From JAJFGI01 sp036397065 (lineage in GTDB: Bacteria; Pseudomonadota; Alphaproteobacteria; Kiloniellales; J153), in NCBI GenBank assembly GCA_036397065.1, contig DASWJP010000177.1, forward strand, positions 1 through 23,168: a stretch of 23,168 nucleotides of DNA. Direction: 5' to 3'. The notes under the pieces were generated by a model. The model did not search any database. It was not told where the DNA came from and saw nothing but the letters and a program-made list of their open reading frames with translations. This document shows, piece after piece, positions 7,825 through 14,263 of this stretch (the stretch's first letter is position 1; every line of letters begins with the position of its first letter). The position numbers and the translations under genes were made by a program.

Positions 7825-8601
7825 CTAAGTCAGCGTCCGCGGATACAAGGTCTCGGTGTGCCCATCCACCGCGATCACCTGTCCGGATATGTGTTTGCCG
7901 CGCTCGGAACACAGATAGACGACCATATCGGCAATCTCGTCCGCATCCACGAAGGTCTGCATCGACGTGCCCTGGGTGTACATGGCCCGCACGTGCGCCT
8001 CTGAAATCCCATCCGCCATCGCGTGCGCCGCAATCACGCGATCCATCCGGTCGCCGGTGATCGACCCCGGCGCAATGGCGTTGACGCGGATATTGAACGG
8101 CCCAAGCTCCATGGCGAGCGTCTTGGTCAGGCCGATGACGGCAAATTTGGCTGCGACGTAAGGGGCGCGATTCGGCATGCCCATCAGGCCGGCGGTGGAG
8201 GAGATGTTGACGATGACGCCCGCTTTTTTGCCCTTCATGTAGGGAAGCACGCGCCGGGCGCACAAAAACTGGCTGTCGAGACAAACGGCGAGGCATTCGC
8301 GCCAACCCTCAACCTCGATGGTTTCGAGCGGCCCGGTGGGCCCGGCGATACCGGCATTGTTGATCAGGATATCAATGCCATCCCGTGCAATCGGTTCGAT
8401 CCATGAATCGACCTGTTCGGGGTCGGCGACGTCGACCCTGGTGCCGGCGATGTGTTCGGGCAGGGTCGCGAGGGCGCCCGCATCGATGTCGCACACGAAC
8501 ACCTTTGCCCCCTCGGCAGCCAGGCGCGAGGCGATGACTCTGCCCGCACCACCGGCACCGGCTGTCACCGCGGCACGTTTGCCATCCAACCGTGTATCCA
8601 C
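7825..8601 (-). CDS. SDR family oxidoreductase with altered catalytic Asn
   Basis: This classical-type SDR of 258 residues is clearly paralogous along its whole length to the SDR at 1550-2326 (shared I-A-G-P-T, G-P/A-F-N-I-R-V-N-A-I, G-D-R-x-D-R-V-I). The cofactor loop T-A-G-A-G-G-A-G is at 13-20, NNAG at 81-84, Ser134/135, Tyr148 and Lys152. The residue aligned with the catalytic Asn of the Asn-Ser-Tyr-Lys tetrad is Cys107 (L-A-V-C-L-D-S-Q-F); I checked its codon directly (TGT, bases 8283-8281). It may have lower or changed dehydrogenase activity. The GTG start at 8601 follows GGAGGGG on the minus strand. The gene converges on the ABC ATPase gene (27 bases between stops) and is divergent from the reductase at 8721. 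Confidence 0.93.
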   Translation of the reverse strand: MDTRLDGKRAAVTAGAGGAGRVIASRLAAEGAKVFVCDIDAGALATLPEHIAGTRVDVADPEQVDSWIEPIARDGIDILINNAGIAGPTGPLETIEVEGWRECLAVCLDSQFLCARRVLPYMKGKKAGVIVNISSTAGLMGMPNRAPYVAAKFAVIGLTKTLAMELGPFNIRVNAIAPGSITGDRMDRVIAAHAMADGISEAHVRAMYTQGTSMQTFVDADEIADMVVYLCSERGKHISGQVIAVDGHTETLYPRTLT

Positions 8602-8720
8602 CCTACCGCCCCTCCACTCACACTACTTACCGCGCCCACAGCATGCTGCCCGACATGCACGGGACCAAGCCCGCTCACGGAAATTAGGCTAAGATTACGG
8701 GATCACAGGGGAGACGTGCC

Positions 8721-9761
8721 ATGCCGGAGTTGCTCAACCGCCAAATCATCCTGGCCGCCTATCCGCACGGGGCGCCAAAGGACAGCGATTTCAAACTGGT
8801 CGAAGGTCCGGTGCCGAAGCCACGGGCCAGGCAGGTCCTGTGCCGGGCGATCTACCTCTCGCTCGATCCCTATATGCGCGGCCGGATCAGCCCGGCCAAG
8901 TCCTATGCCAAGGGGGTCGATCTCGGCGAGGTCATCACCGGCGGCGCGGTCAGCCAGGTGATCCGGTCCGAAAGTCCGGATTTTGCCGAGGGCGATATCG
9001 TATTCGGCTATACCGGCTGGCAGGAGTACGCGGCGATGGAAGCCGCAGAGTTAAAGACTGTCGATCCGAAGCTGGCGCCCATCTCGACCGCCCTCGGGGT
9101 GCTCGGCATGCCCGGCATGACCGCCTATACCGGCTTGGCGAATATCGGAAAACCGCAAAAAGGCGAAACTCTTGTGGTCGCCGCGGCCTCCGGCGCCGTC
9201 GGCTCCGCCGTGGGGCAGATCGCCAAGATCAAGGGCTGCCGAACGATCGGGGTCGCGGGCTCGCCCGACAAATGCCGCTTTGTGGTCGACGAGCTGGGCT
9301 TCGATGTCTGCCTCAATCATCGGGATGCGCATTTTGCCGAGGCGCTCAAATCGGCCTGCCCCAATGGGATCGACATCTATTGGGAGAACGTGGGCGGCGC
9401 GGTCTTCGAGGCGGTGCTGCCGCTGTGCAACATGTTTGCCAGGATTCCGATTTGCGGCCTCATCGCCCACTCCAATGCGACGGAACTACCCGCCGGCCCA
9501 AACCTGGTGCCCATGGTCATGCGCGCAGTGCTGACCAAACGAATACGGATGCAGGGCATGATCGTCTGGGACTTCGCCGATCAGGAGGCGGAATTCCTCG
9601 AGCACATGAGCCAATGGATCCGCGACGGCCGGGTCAGATACCGCGAGGACATTGTCGATGGGCTGGAAAACGCACCCAGGGCGTTTCAAGGCCTTCTGCA
9701 GGGCAAGAATTTCGGCAAGCTGGTGATCCGCGTTTCGCCGGACCCGGCCGGGCGCAGCTGA
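8721..9761 (+). CDS. NADP-dependent medium-chain reductase (zinc-independent MDR, leukotriene B4 12-hydroxydehydrogenase / CurA type)
   Basis: This 346-residue member of the zinc-independent medium-chain dehydrogenase superfamily shows L-S-L-D-P-Y-M-R-G-R (47-56), L-G-V-L-G-M-P-G-M-T-A-Y-T-G (125-138) and the NADP-binding loop A-A-S-G-A-V-G-S-A-V-G (155-165). S-P-D-K-C (181-185) follows the second Rossmann strand, fitting NADP, and D-I-Y-W-E-N-V-G-G comes later. No structural or catalytic zinc cysteine cluster is present. Relatives reduce the C=C bond of alpha,beta-unsaturated ketones and aldehydes (PTGR, CurA). GGGGAG at 8709-8714 supports the ATG. The gene shares a 119-base divergent intergenic region with the SDR at 7825-8601 and converges closely on the next gene. 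The physiological substrate is unknown. Confidence 0.93.
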   Translation: MPELLNRQIILAAYPHGAPKDSDFKLVEGPVPKPRARQVLCRAIYLSLDPYMRGRISPAKSYAKGVDLGEVITGGAVSQVIRSESPDFAEGDIVFGYTGWQEYAAMEAAELKTVDPKLAPISTALGVLGMPGMTAYTGLANIGKPQKGETLVVAAASGAVGSAVGQIAKIKGCRTIGVAGSPDKCRFVVDELGFDVCLNHRDAHFAEALKSACPNGIDIYWENVGGAVFEAVLPLCNMFARIPICGLIAHSNATELPAGPNLVPMVMRAVLTKRIRMQGMIVWDFADQEAEFLEHMSQWIRDGRVRYREDIVDGLENAPRAFQGLLQGKNFGKLVIRVSPDPAGRS

Positions 9762-9771
9762 TGGACGGTGC

Positions 9772-10707
9772 CTACGCCAAATATCGGTCCTTCAGAGGCG
9801 CGATGGCTGCGATATGCTCAGGCGAAAGTCCGCAACACCCGCCGATCACCTGCACACCGCTGTCCACCCAACCCGTCGCGAACGTCAGGAGTGCATCCGG
9901 CGCGATGACATCCTCGAACTGCCATTGGGGCATCTTGAAATAGCCCGAGTCCGGATAAGCGGTGAGAGGCCCATCAAAGGCGTCGCGCAGGATGGCGATC
10001 GCCTCGCCGATGAGATCCGATGGGGTATGCATGACGCCAGCCGCGGCAACGTCGAAATCGGCGAGTATTTGAACCGTCTCTTGAAACGATATGTCCCTGT
10101 CCGACGTGAAACTGAGCACCTGTCCATCCTTGCCGCGCCGCGCGGAAAAGCCGGCCCAGACCGGCAGGCCCGTATCCATAGCGGCCTGAAACGCCGGGAT
10201 CATGCGGTCCGGATGATGCATCATTTCGAGCAGGATCAGATCGCACCCTTCGCCGCGGAGGAACGCGGCGAATTCCCCGAAGGCCGCCGTCAGCTCCGCC
10301 TTGTCGGGTGTCCGCGCCAGATCGGGTTTGGCCGAGCCGCTGAGCATCGGGACCATGTGGGACAATGAACCGGCAACCGCCACGCCTTGGCGGCCGCATG
10401 CCTGCCGCGCACGATGCGCCGCCTCCACGGCGGTGCGGTTGATCTCTTCGAACCGGTCGGCCAGGCCCGCCCGCCTGAGCATCAACCGTGACGATGCGAA
10501 AGTGTTCGCGGTAATGATATCCGCGCCCGCGGCGATGTAGTCCCGATGGATGCCTTCAAGCACATCGGCATGCTCGAGCGCCGCGCGGCCGCACCAGGCT
10601 TCCGGGTCCATGGGCACGCCGCGCCGTTCCAGCTCGGTGCCGGTTCCGCCGTCGAGAAGTACTATGCCGCCCTCTTTGAGACGCCGCTCAATCTGCGAAT
10701 AACCCAT
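9772..10707 (-). CDS. Homocysteine S-methyltransferase family protein with a variant zinc site
   Basis: This 311-residue protein with the Pfam S-methyl_trans TIM-barrel has D-G-G-T-G-T-E-L at 19-26, N-T-F-A-S-S at 68-73, G-S-L near 113-115 and the C-terminal zinc motif G-G-C-C-G at 289-293 (Cys291, Cys292). In BHMT, MmuM and MetH a first zinc ligand Cys sits in a G-x-N-C-x motif. Here the matching segment is G-V-M-H-T with His227 in place of Cys; the codon at 10029-10027 reads CAT. His could still bind zinc, but a change in methyl acceptor or loss of activity is possible. The gene ends 10 bases from the convergent reductase. A GAGGAG lies about 12 bases before the ATG. It follows a methyltransferase gene on the same strand. 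Confidence 0.9.
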   Translation of the reverse strand: MGYSQIERRLKEGGIVLLDGGTGTELERRGVPMDPEAWCGRAALEHADVLEGIHRDYIAAGADIITANTFASSRLMLRRAGLADRFEEINRTAVEAAHRARQACGRQGVAVAGSLSHMVPMLSGSAKPDLARTPDKAELTAAFGEFAAFLRGEGCDLILLEMMHHPDRMIPAFQAAMDTGLPVWAGFSARRGKDGQVLSFTSDRDISFQETVQILADFDVAAAGVMHTPSDLIGEAIAILRDAFDGPLTAYPDSGYFKMPQWQFEDVIAPDALLTFATGWVDSGVQVIGGCCGLSPEHIAAIAPLKDRYLA

Positions 10708-10794
10708 TGATCCAGAGTGCTCCTCGGCCGAAAGGCCCGATGGTTGAACGGCTGCGGGACGCGCCGGTCCCAGGGCTCGTTATAGGGCGAAATC

Positions 10795-10811
10795 CCCCGG
10801 TCCGCACGGGG
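10795..10811 (-). terminator. Weak terminator-like hairpin after the methyltransferase gene
   Basis: On the minus strand CCCCG and CGGGG pair around a 7-base loop, followed by a short GATTT. It lies 12 bases past the methyltransferase stop. The stem is only 5 bp and the T tract short, so termination would be partial at best. Confidence 0.22.
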
Positions 10812-10823
10812 TCGTTTACCGGG

Positions 10824-11468
10824 TCATGAATGAACGTCGAAGACCCAGACTTCGTACCACATGTCGGGTTCCGTGGTCGGCAGCGCTTGAAAGGGCTCGC
10901 CCTTATGAATGAGCGCCAGGCGCCCCGCCGCCTCGAGGCTCTGCTGGATGGCCGCATAGCCGCGTTCGACATAGGGCTTGACCCAGACGGTGAAGAGAAT
11001 GCGCCCGCCCGGGCGCACGATGCGTACATATTCGCGTAGGCTCTCGGCCGGCATCTGCGACGTGGTGCCAACGGTCACGACGGCATCGAAGGCATCATCG
11101 GCAAACGGCGTGCGCACGCCGAAATCGGCCTGCAACGTTTCTTGGTAGATGTTCTTTGTCGCCGCGATCTCCAGCATGCCGGCGGAGTAATCGGCGGCCA
11201 CGAGATTGCCGAAGCCCGCCGCTTGTAGCGCGGCGCCGGAGAGGCCGGTACCCGCCCCGGCATCGAGGATTCGGTCGGTCCTGGACAGAAAGGTCTTGGC
11301 AACCCCGGCCATGGCCCTGGGTGCCAGGTAATCCTCCAGGTTGCCAAGATCGGCATCGTATTTGCGCGCCCAGAGGTCATAGCGTCGGCGCATCTCCGCT
11401 TGATCGGGCGCGCTGATCACCCAGGAAACGCGATCGCCGGGATTATTGGGAAGTTCCGAATTCGACAT
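10824..11468 (-). CDS. Class I SAM-dependent methyltransferase
   Basis: This 214-residue Rossmann-fold methyltransferase (from the ATG at 11468) has the R-R-R-Y-D-L-W-A-R-K-Y-D start seen in many small-molecule methyltransferases. Motif I is I-L-D-A-G-A-G-T-G at 67-75, followed by A-A-D-Y-S-A-G-M-L (motif II region), F-D-A-V-V-T-V-G-T and the R-P-G-G-R-I-L-F-T turn. The substrate is not evident. An in-frame GTG at 11540 would add 24 residues, but these (many aromatic and Cys/His residues) do not look like part of the family, so ATG is preferred. It lies upstream of the homocysteine methyltransferase-like gene on the same strand (116 bases apart), which would fit a methyl-transfer function, and is divergent from the CYTH gene. 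Confidence 0.88.
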   Translation of the reverse strand: MSNSELPNNPGDRVSWVISAPDQAEMRRRYDLWARKYDADLGNLEDYLAPRAMAGVAKTFLSRTDRILDAGAGTGLSGAALQAAGFGNLVAADYSAGMLEIAATKNIYQETLQADFGVRTPFADDAFDAVVTVGTTSQMPAESLREYVRIVRPGGRILFTVWVKPYVERGYAAIQQSLEAAGRLALIHKGEPFQALPTTEPDMWYEVWVFDVHS

Positions 11469-11546
11469 GGGCCGCTCGCGAACGTAACGCACAGTGTCAG
11501 ACTCGCCAAAACCGTGGCAGGAGATGATATTCAGGAACACGACAAT

Positions 11547-11575
11547 TTGTTACTGCTCGGCTCTGGTATTGTATT
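11547..11575 (+). promoter_or_regulatory. Possible sigma70-type promoter for the CYTH-domain gene
   Basis: TTGTTA (11547-11552) and TGTATT (11570-11575) are separated by 17 bases and lie about 27 bases before the ATG at 11603. Each hexamer matches the consensus at four of six positions. The local base composition is AT-richer than the flanking genes. Supported by pattern only. Confidence 0.3.
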
Positions 11576-11602
11576 TCATGGTGTACGTGTTCAAGTGGGC
11601 CG

Positions 11603-12139
11603 ATGGATATTGACCCGCAGATCGCGACGGCCCTGGGCTTTCCCAAGCCGCAATATACTGCGGTTGAGCGGGAGCGTCGATGGTTGTGCCGTGAAGTGCC
11701 GCGTACGCACGTCGTTCAGACGGAAGCGATCACGGACCTGTACGTCACAGGCACGCGGCTGCGGCTCAGAGAGGCGCGCCCCGTCGATGGCGGGACACCC
11801 ATGCTTCGCCTCAGCCGAAAAGCTGAGATTGACCTCCATACACGGCTGATCACGTCCATTTATCTTTCTGAGGCAGAGTTCGCTGTATTGGCGGCCGCAC
11901 TATCAGGCGTGCGGATCGCGAAGCATCGGCACAGACTGCAATCTCTTCCGGGTGTGATGATGCTGGTTGACGAGTTTCACGGCGATCTCGCCGGGCTCAT
12001 CCTGGCCGAAGCCGAGTTCAAGACCGCCGACGTGTTGGCCGCCTTCCCCATGCCGGATTTCGCACACCGCGAGGTCACGGACGATCCGCGCTATTCGGGG
12101 GGCGGCCTCGCCAAGCATGGCCTTCCCATAGACCCTTAA
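11603..12139 (+). CDS. CYTH-domain protein (triphosphate tunnel metalloenzyme-like)
   Basis: This 178-residue protein shows the CYTH/TTM fold pattern. The N-terminal E-x-E-x-K signature appears as E22-R-E24-R-R26. Then come L-R-L-R-E (53-57), L-S-R-K-A-E (70-75), I-T-S-I-Y-L-S-E (83-90), K-H-R-H-R (107-111), V-D-E-F-H-G-D-L-A-G-L-I-L-A-E-A-E-F (122-139) and a C-terminal E-V-T-x-D-x-R-Y-S. Family members bind triphosphates and metal inside a beta tunnel and include thiamine triphosphatases, adenylate cyclases and inorganic triphosphatases. The last Lys of E-x-E-x-K is Arg here, a conservative change. No CHAD domain follows. An AGTGGG lies a few bases before the ATG. It is probably transcribed alone; its cellular role is unknown. 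Confidence 0.85.
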   Translation: MDIDPQIATALGFPKPQYTAVERERRWLCREVPRTHVVQTEAITDLYVTGTRLRLREARPVDGGTPMLRLSRKAEIDLHTRLITSIYLSEAEFAVLAAALSGVRIAKHRHRLQSLPGVMMLVDEFHGDLAGLILAEAEFKTADVLAAFPMPDFAHREVTDDPRYSGGGLAKHGLPIDP

Positions 12140-12764
12140 GACGAGGCCGTTCCACGGCGTACTCGCGCGGATATTCTTGCAACACCGCGGCGGAAATATT
12201 CACTGTGCTGGTGCGTCCTTGCTGAAGGGTTTCGAGGCGGAGCGCCCAGGATCGGCAACAATTCCCTTCGTCCTTGGCACCGGCCGATCGGGCAAGAATC
12301 AAAAGAAATCGGCCGGCATGGAAACTCAATCGGCAGGATAACACCGTCGCAGAGTAGAAATAACCTTGAAGTAATATTTGAAATTGTGAGTGAATTACAA
12401 ATGAAACCATAATTTCTATTACTTTGAATTTTGTATTTCGTCAAATTTACCGGGGTCATTAGATTGAAATGAGCCGGGATAAAAATTTTTGCCACCGGAA
12501 TATTCTCCGCCGCGATTGAGTCCCTAAAGAATAAGACGCCCATCTCCCTTGACAGACTCCGCGACATTTTCGCATTTTTCGCACGTATATGTGTCGATGA
12601 AGCTCTTTCAGACACGCACTGTACGCCCTGGTCTGATTGAGACTGCGTCGGAATTGATCGCAATCGCCCCATGCAAGGGCGGGGTGATCGCCGGTGCAGG
12701 GCCGGGCAAAGAACGGGTATCGCAGCTCTAGGTAAGTCGAGCGCACAACGTCAGGGAGACGGGG
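12140..12764. other. Gene-free region with an AT-rich core upstream of the exosortase-substrate gene
   Basis: I find no believable gene here. The minus-strand frame across 12136-12672 has no recognisable motif and an unnatural composition. The part at about 12340-12560 is strikingly AT-rich for this genome. Four ATCGG(C/G) motifs occur at 12251, 12287, 12308 and 12329, the last three spaced exactly 21 bases, two helical turns. The stretch could hold promoter and regulator sites for the downstream secreted-protein gene, or be a foreign insert. I could not pick out a convincing -35/-10 pair or a riboswitch core. Confidence 0.5.
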
Positions 12765-13388
12765 ATGAATTTGCCCGGGAAGACTTTTCTCAGACGGCGG
12801 CTTTTCGGTTTTGTCGCGGCGCTTATCGCCGTCGCCGGGCTGTCTGTCGCAGGGGTGGTAGCCGGCGCCAACGCGGCCGTGGTGGTGGAAGGAGATTTAG
12901 GACCAGCCTTGATCTTATCGGTTCCGTCGGACGGGACTTTCGCTTTCACGACCACGGATCTTGGAGCGGATGGGCGCGTACTGCAGTTTCAGGTGAGTTC
13001 AGAATCGGCACTGGCCGCGGCGGCGGCGCAGATCTCGCTGCTCGATGTATTCGGCATAGCCGGTTTTGGCATGAGCTTGATCGAAAGTACGAGCGGAACC
13101 TTCACGACGTTCGCCACACTCGATTCCGACTTGGTTGGCAGCGGCGGTACTTTTGTCGTCAGTTTCGACAGTCTTGCCGCGGGGAATTTGTACGGCCTGC
13201 TGTTCACGGGCACCGTGACCGGGACCGAAGGAGGATTCATCGCCGGGACATATACCGTTTCCGCCGTGCCCTTGCCGCCGGCCGTCTGGCTTTTCCTGTC
13301 GGCCTTGATCGGCCTGGCCGGGGTGGTGCGGCGGAAAAGCACCAGGACCGGGGCGGCGAGCTCAAAGGGGGCTCGGCATCCAGCCTAG
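12765..13388 (+). CDS. Secreted protein with VPLP-type (PEP-CTERM-like) exosortase sorting signal
   Basis: This 207-residue protein has an N-terminal signal peptide (basic R-R-R at 10-12, hydrophobic 14-35, likely cleavage after A-N-A near 37). Its C-terminus is the tripartite sorting signal: V-P-L-P-P (168-172), a hydrophobic helix (173-188) and a basic cluster R-R-K (189-191). VPLPA-CTERM proteins are a PEP-CTERM subclass matched to exosortase D, so the exosortase at 21358-22953 is the likely partner. Here the fifth residue is Pro, and 16 residues follow the basic cluster, longer than usual. The body is rich in Gly, Ser, Thr and Ala with almost no Cys or charged residues, as expected for a surface protein processed by an exosortase. 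GGAGA before the ATG is a fair ribosome-binding site. It heads the exopolysaccharide cluster. Confidence 0.88.
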   Translation: MNLPGKTFLRRRLFGFVAALIAVAGLSVAGVVAGANAAVVVEGDLGPALILSVPSDGTFAFTTTDLGADGRVLQFQVSSESALAAAAAQISLLDVFGIAGFGMSLIESTSGTFTTFATLDSDLVGSGGTFVVSFDSLAAGNLYGLLFTGTVTGTEGGFIAGTYTVSAVPLPPAVWLFLSALIGLAGVVRRKSTRTGAASSKGARHPA

Positions 13389-13398
13389 GGGGTCTCTG

Positions 13399-13422
13399 AC
13401 CGATCGGCACGCCGGCATCGGT
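13399..13422 (+). terminator. Hairpin just after the VPLP-CTERM gene
   Basis: ACCGAT (13399-13404) pairs with ATCGGT (13417-13422), extended by CGG/CCG around a CACG loop with a two-base bulge. It begins 11 bases after the stop. No T run follows, so it may slow exonucleases or give partial termination instead of acting as a full terminator. Confidence 0.35.
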
Positions 13423-13551
13423 GCGTTAGCCACGGGTCTGGTAGCGATGACCACCGATTTGGCCTGAGGAACGCCCTTCCAAGACTGTCTTTCCGAGCGC
13501 TGAGTGCAGACGTAGCCAACTCTCCCGGCCGGGCGGGCGGGTTCAATTGGC

Positions 13552-13584
13552 GGCAGGATTTTCCTTTACTGGGCTGGTCCTGCC
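13552..13584. repeat. Perfect 7-bp inverted repeat upstream of the export operon
   Basis: GGCAGGA (13552-13558) and TCCTGCC (13578-13584) are exact reverse complements with 19 bases between. The position, about 100 bases before the polysaccharide export gene, would suit an operator for a dimeric regulator. A chance occurrence is possible. Confidence 0.3.
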
Positions 13585-13636
13585 CTGTTCTTAACGACCC
13601 GCAAAGGCAAACTTAATCATTTGCTGAAAAATTCGG

Positions 13637-13664
13637 TTTGGCTTTTGATTTCCCGTGCTATTTT
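13637..13664 (+). promoter_or_regulatory. Possible extended -10 promoter for the export operon
   Basis: TG-C-TATTTT at 13656-13664 resembles an extended -10 element, with a weak TTTGGC (13637-13642) 16 bases before it. It lies just before the export gene start. The surrounding 60 bases are AT-richer than the genes. Support is modest. Confidence 0.3.
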
Positions 13665-13681
13665 CTTGCGGGTGACAGCTT

Positions 13682-14263
13682 TTGCGCGAGGGTAATTTGG
13701 AAAACCGGCTCATAAACCGTGCGCTCGCGGTGTTTTTTCTGTGCGTCCTCTCCTGGCCTGCCCTGGGGCAACAGGCCAGCTACCGGCTCAATCCGGGCGA
13801 TGTCCTGAATATCTCGGTCTGGAAGGAAGAGGGCATGCAGCGTGACACCCTGGTGCTGCCAGACGGGATGATCTCGTTTCCCCTGGCCGGGCACCTGATG
13901 GCGGCCGGCAAGACCCCGCAAGAGGTTCAGGAAGCCCTCGTCGCCCGGATTCGGGACTACATTCCGGACCCGCAGATCACCGTGACGGTGCTGCGCACGG
14001 CCGGCGACAAGATCTATGTGGTTGGCCAGGTGAACAGGCCGGGCGAATTTCCGGTCAGCCACCGGATCGACGTGGTCCAGGCCCTCAGCCTGGCCGGCGG
14101 ATTGACGCCCTTTGGCGATGAAAACGACATCAAGATCTTGCGCCGCAAGGCCGATGGGACGCAGGAAGCCATCCCCTTCGACTATTCCGCCGTCAAGCGC
14201 GGCAAAAGTCTGGAGACCAACATTCAGCTCGAGAGCGGCGATGTCGTGGTCGTGCCTGACTGA
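13682..14263 (+). CDS. Polysaccharide export protein, Wza/OPX family (PEP-CTERM locus type)
   Basis: This 193-residue periplasmic/outer-membrane export protein has a signal peptide (hydrophobic core 14-27, cleavage after A-L-G at 29). The Poly_export domain follows with Y-R-L-N-P-G-D-V-L-N-I-S-V-W (34-47), L-P-D-G-M-I-S-F-P-L-A-G (59-70) and P-D-P-Q-I-T-V-T-V (95-103). A SLBB domain then runs from about 110 (V-V-G-Q-V-N-R-P-G-E-F-P) and closes with S-G-D-V-V-V-V-P-D. There is no lipobox Cys at the cleavage site and no C-terminal amphipathic helix of full-length Wza. The short form is typical of OPX proteins in exosortase-linked exopolysaccharide loci. Two TTG starts are possible, 13682 and 13697; the first follows GGGTGA, the second GAGGG. 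The stop overlaps the next ATG (TGATG). Confidence 0.9.
   Translation: MREGNLENRLINRALAVFFLCVLSWPALGQQASYRLNPGDVLNISVWKEEGMQRDTLVLPDGMISFPLAGHLMAAGKTPQEVQEALVARIRDYIPDPQITVTVLRTAGDKIYVVGQVNRPGEFPVSHRIDVVQALSLAGGLTPFGDENDIKILRRKADGTQEAIPFDYSAVKRGKSLETNIQLESGDVVVVPD

Noticed and set aside
10301..10540. Short rightward frame
   Set aside because: Antisense to the homocysteine methyltransferase-like gene; no independent support.
12136..12672. Leftward 178-codon frame in the AT-rich region
   Set aside because: No motif, no ribosome-binding site of note, and the composition does not resemble a folded protein.
12610..12740. Possible cyclic-di-GMP (GEMM) riboswitch before the secreted-protein gene
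   Set aside because: A CACGCACTG-like stretch and a GGGCAAAG-like stretch drew attention, but their order and spacing do not match the GEMM core and no paired P1b/P2 layout could be drawn.
13400..13680. Sigma54 -24/-12 promoter for the export operon
   Set aside because: GG and GC pairs near 13638-13658 are too far apart (15 bases instead of 10), and no TGGCAC-N5-TTGC pattern was found.
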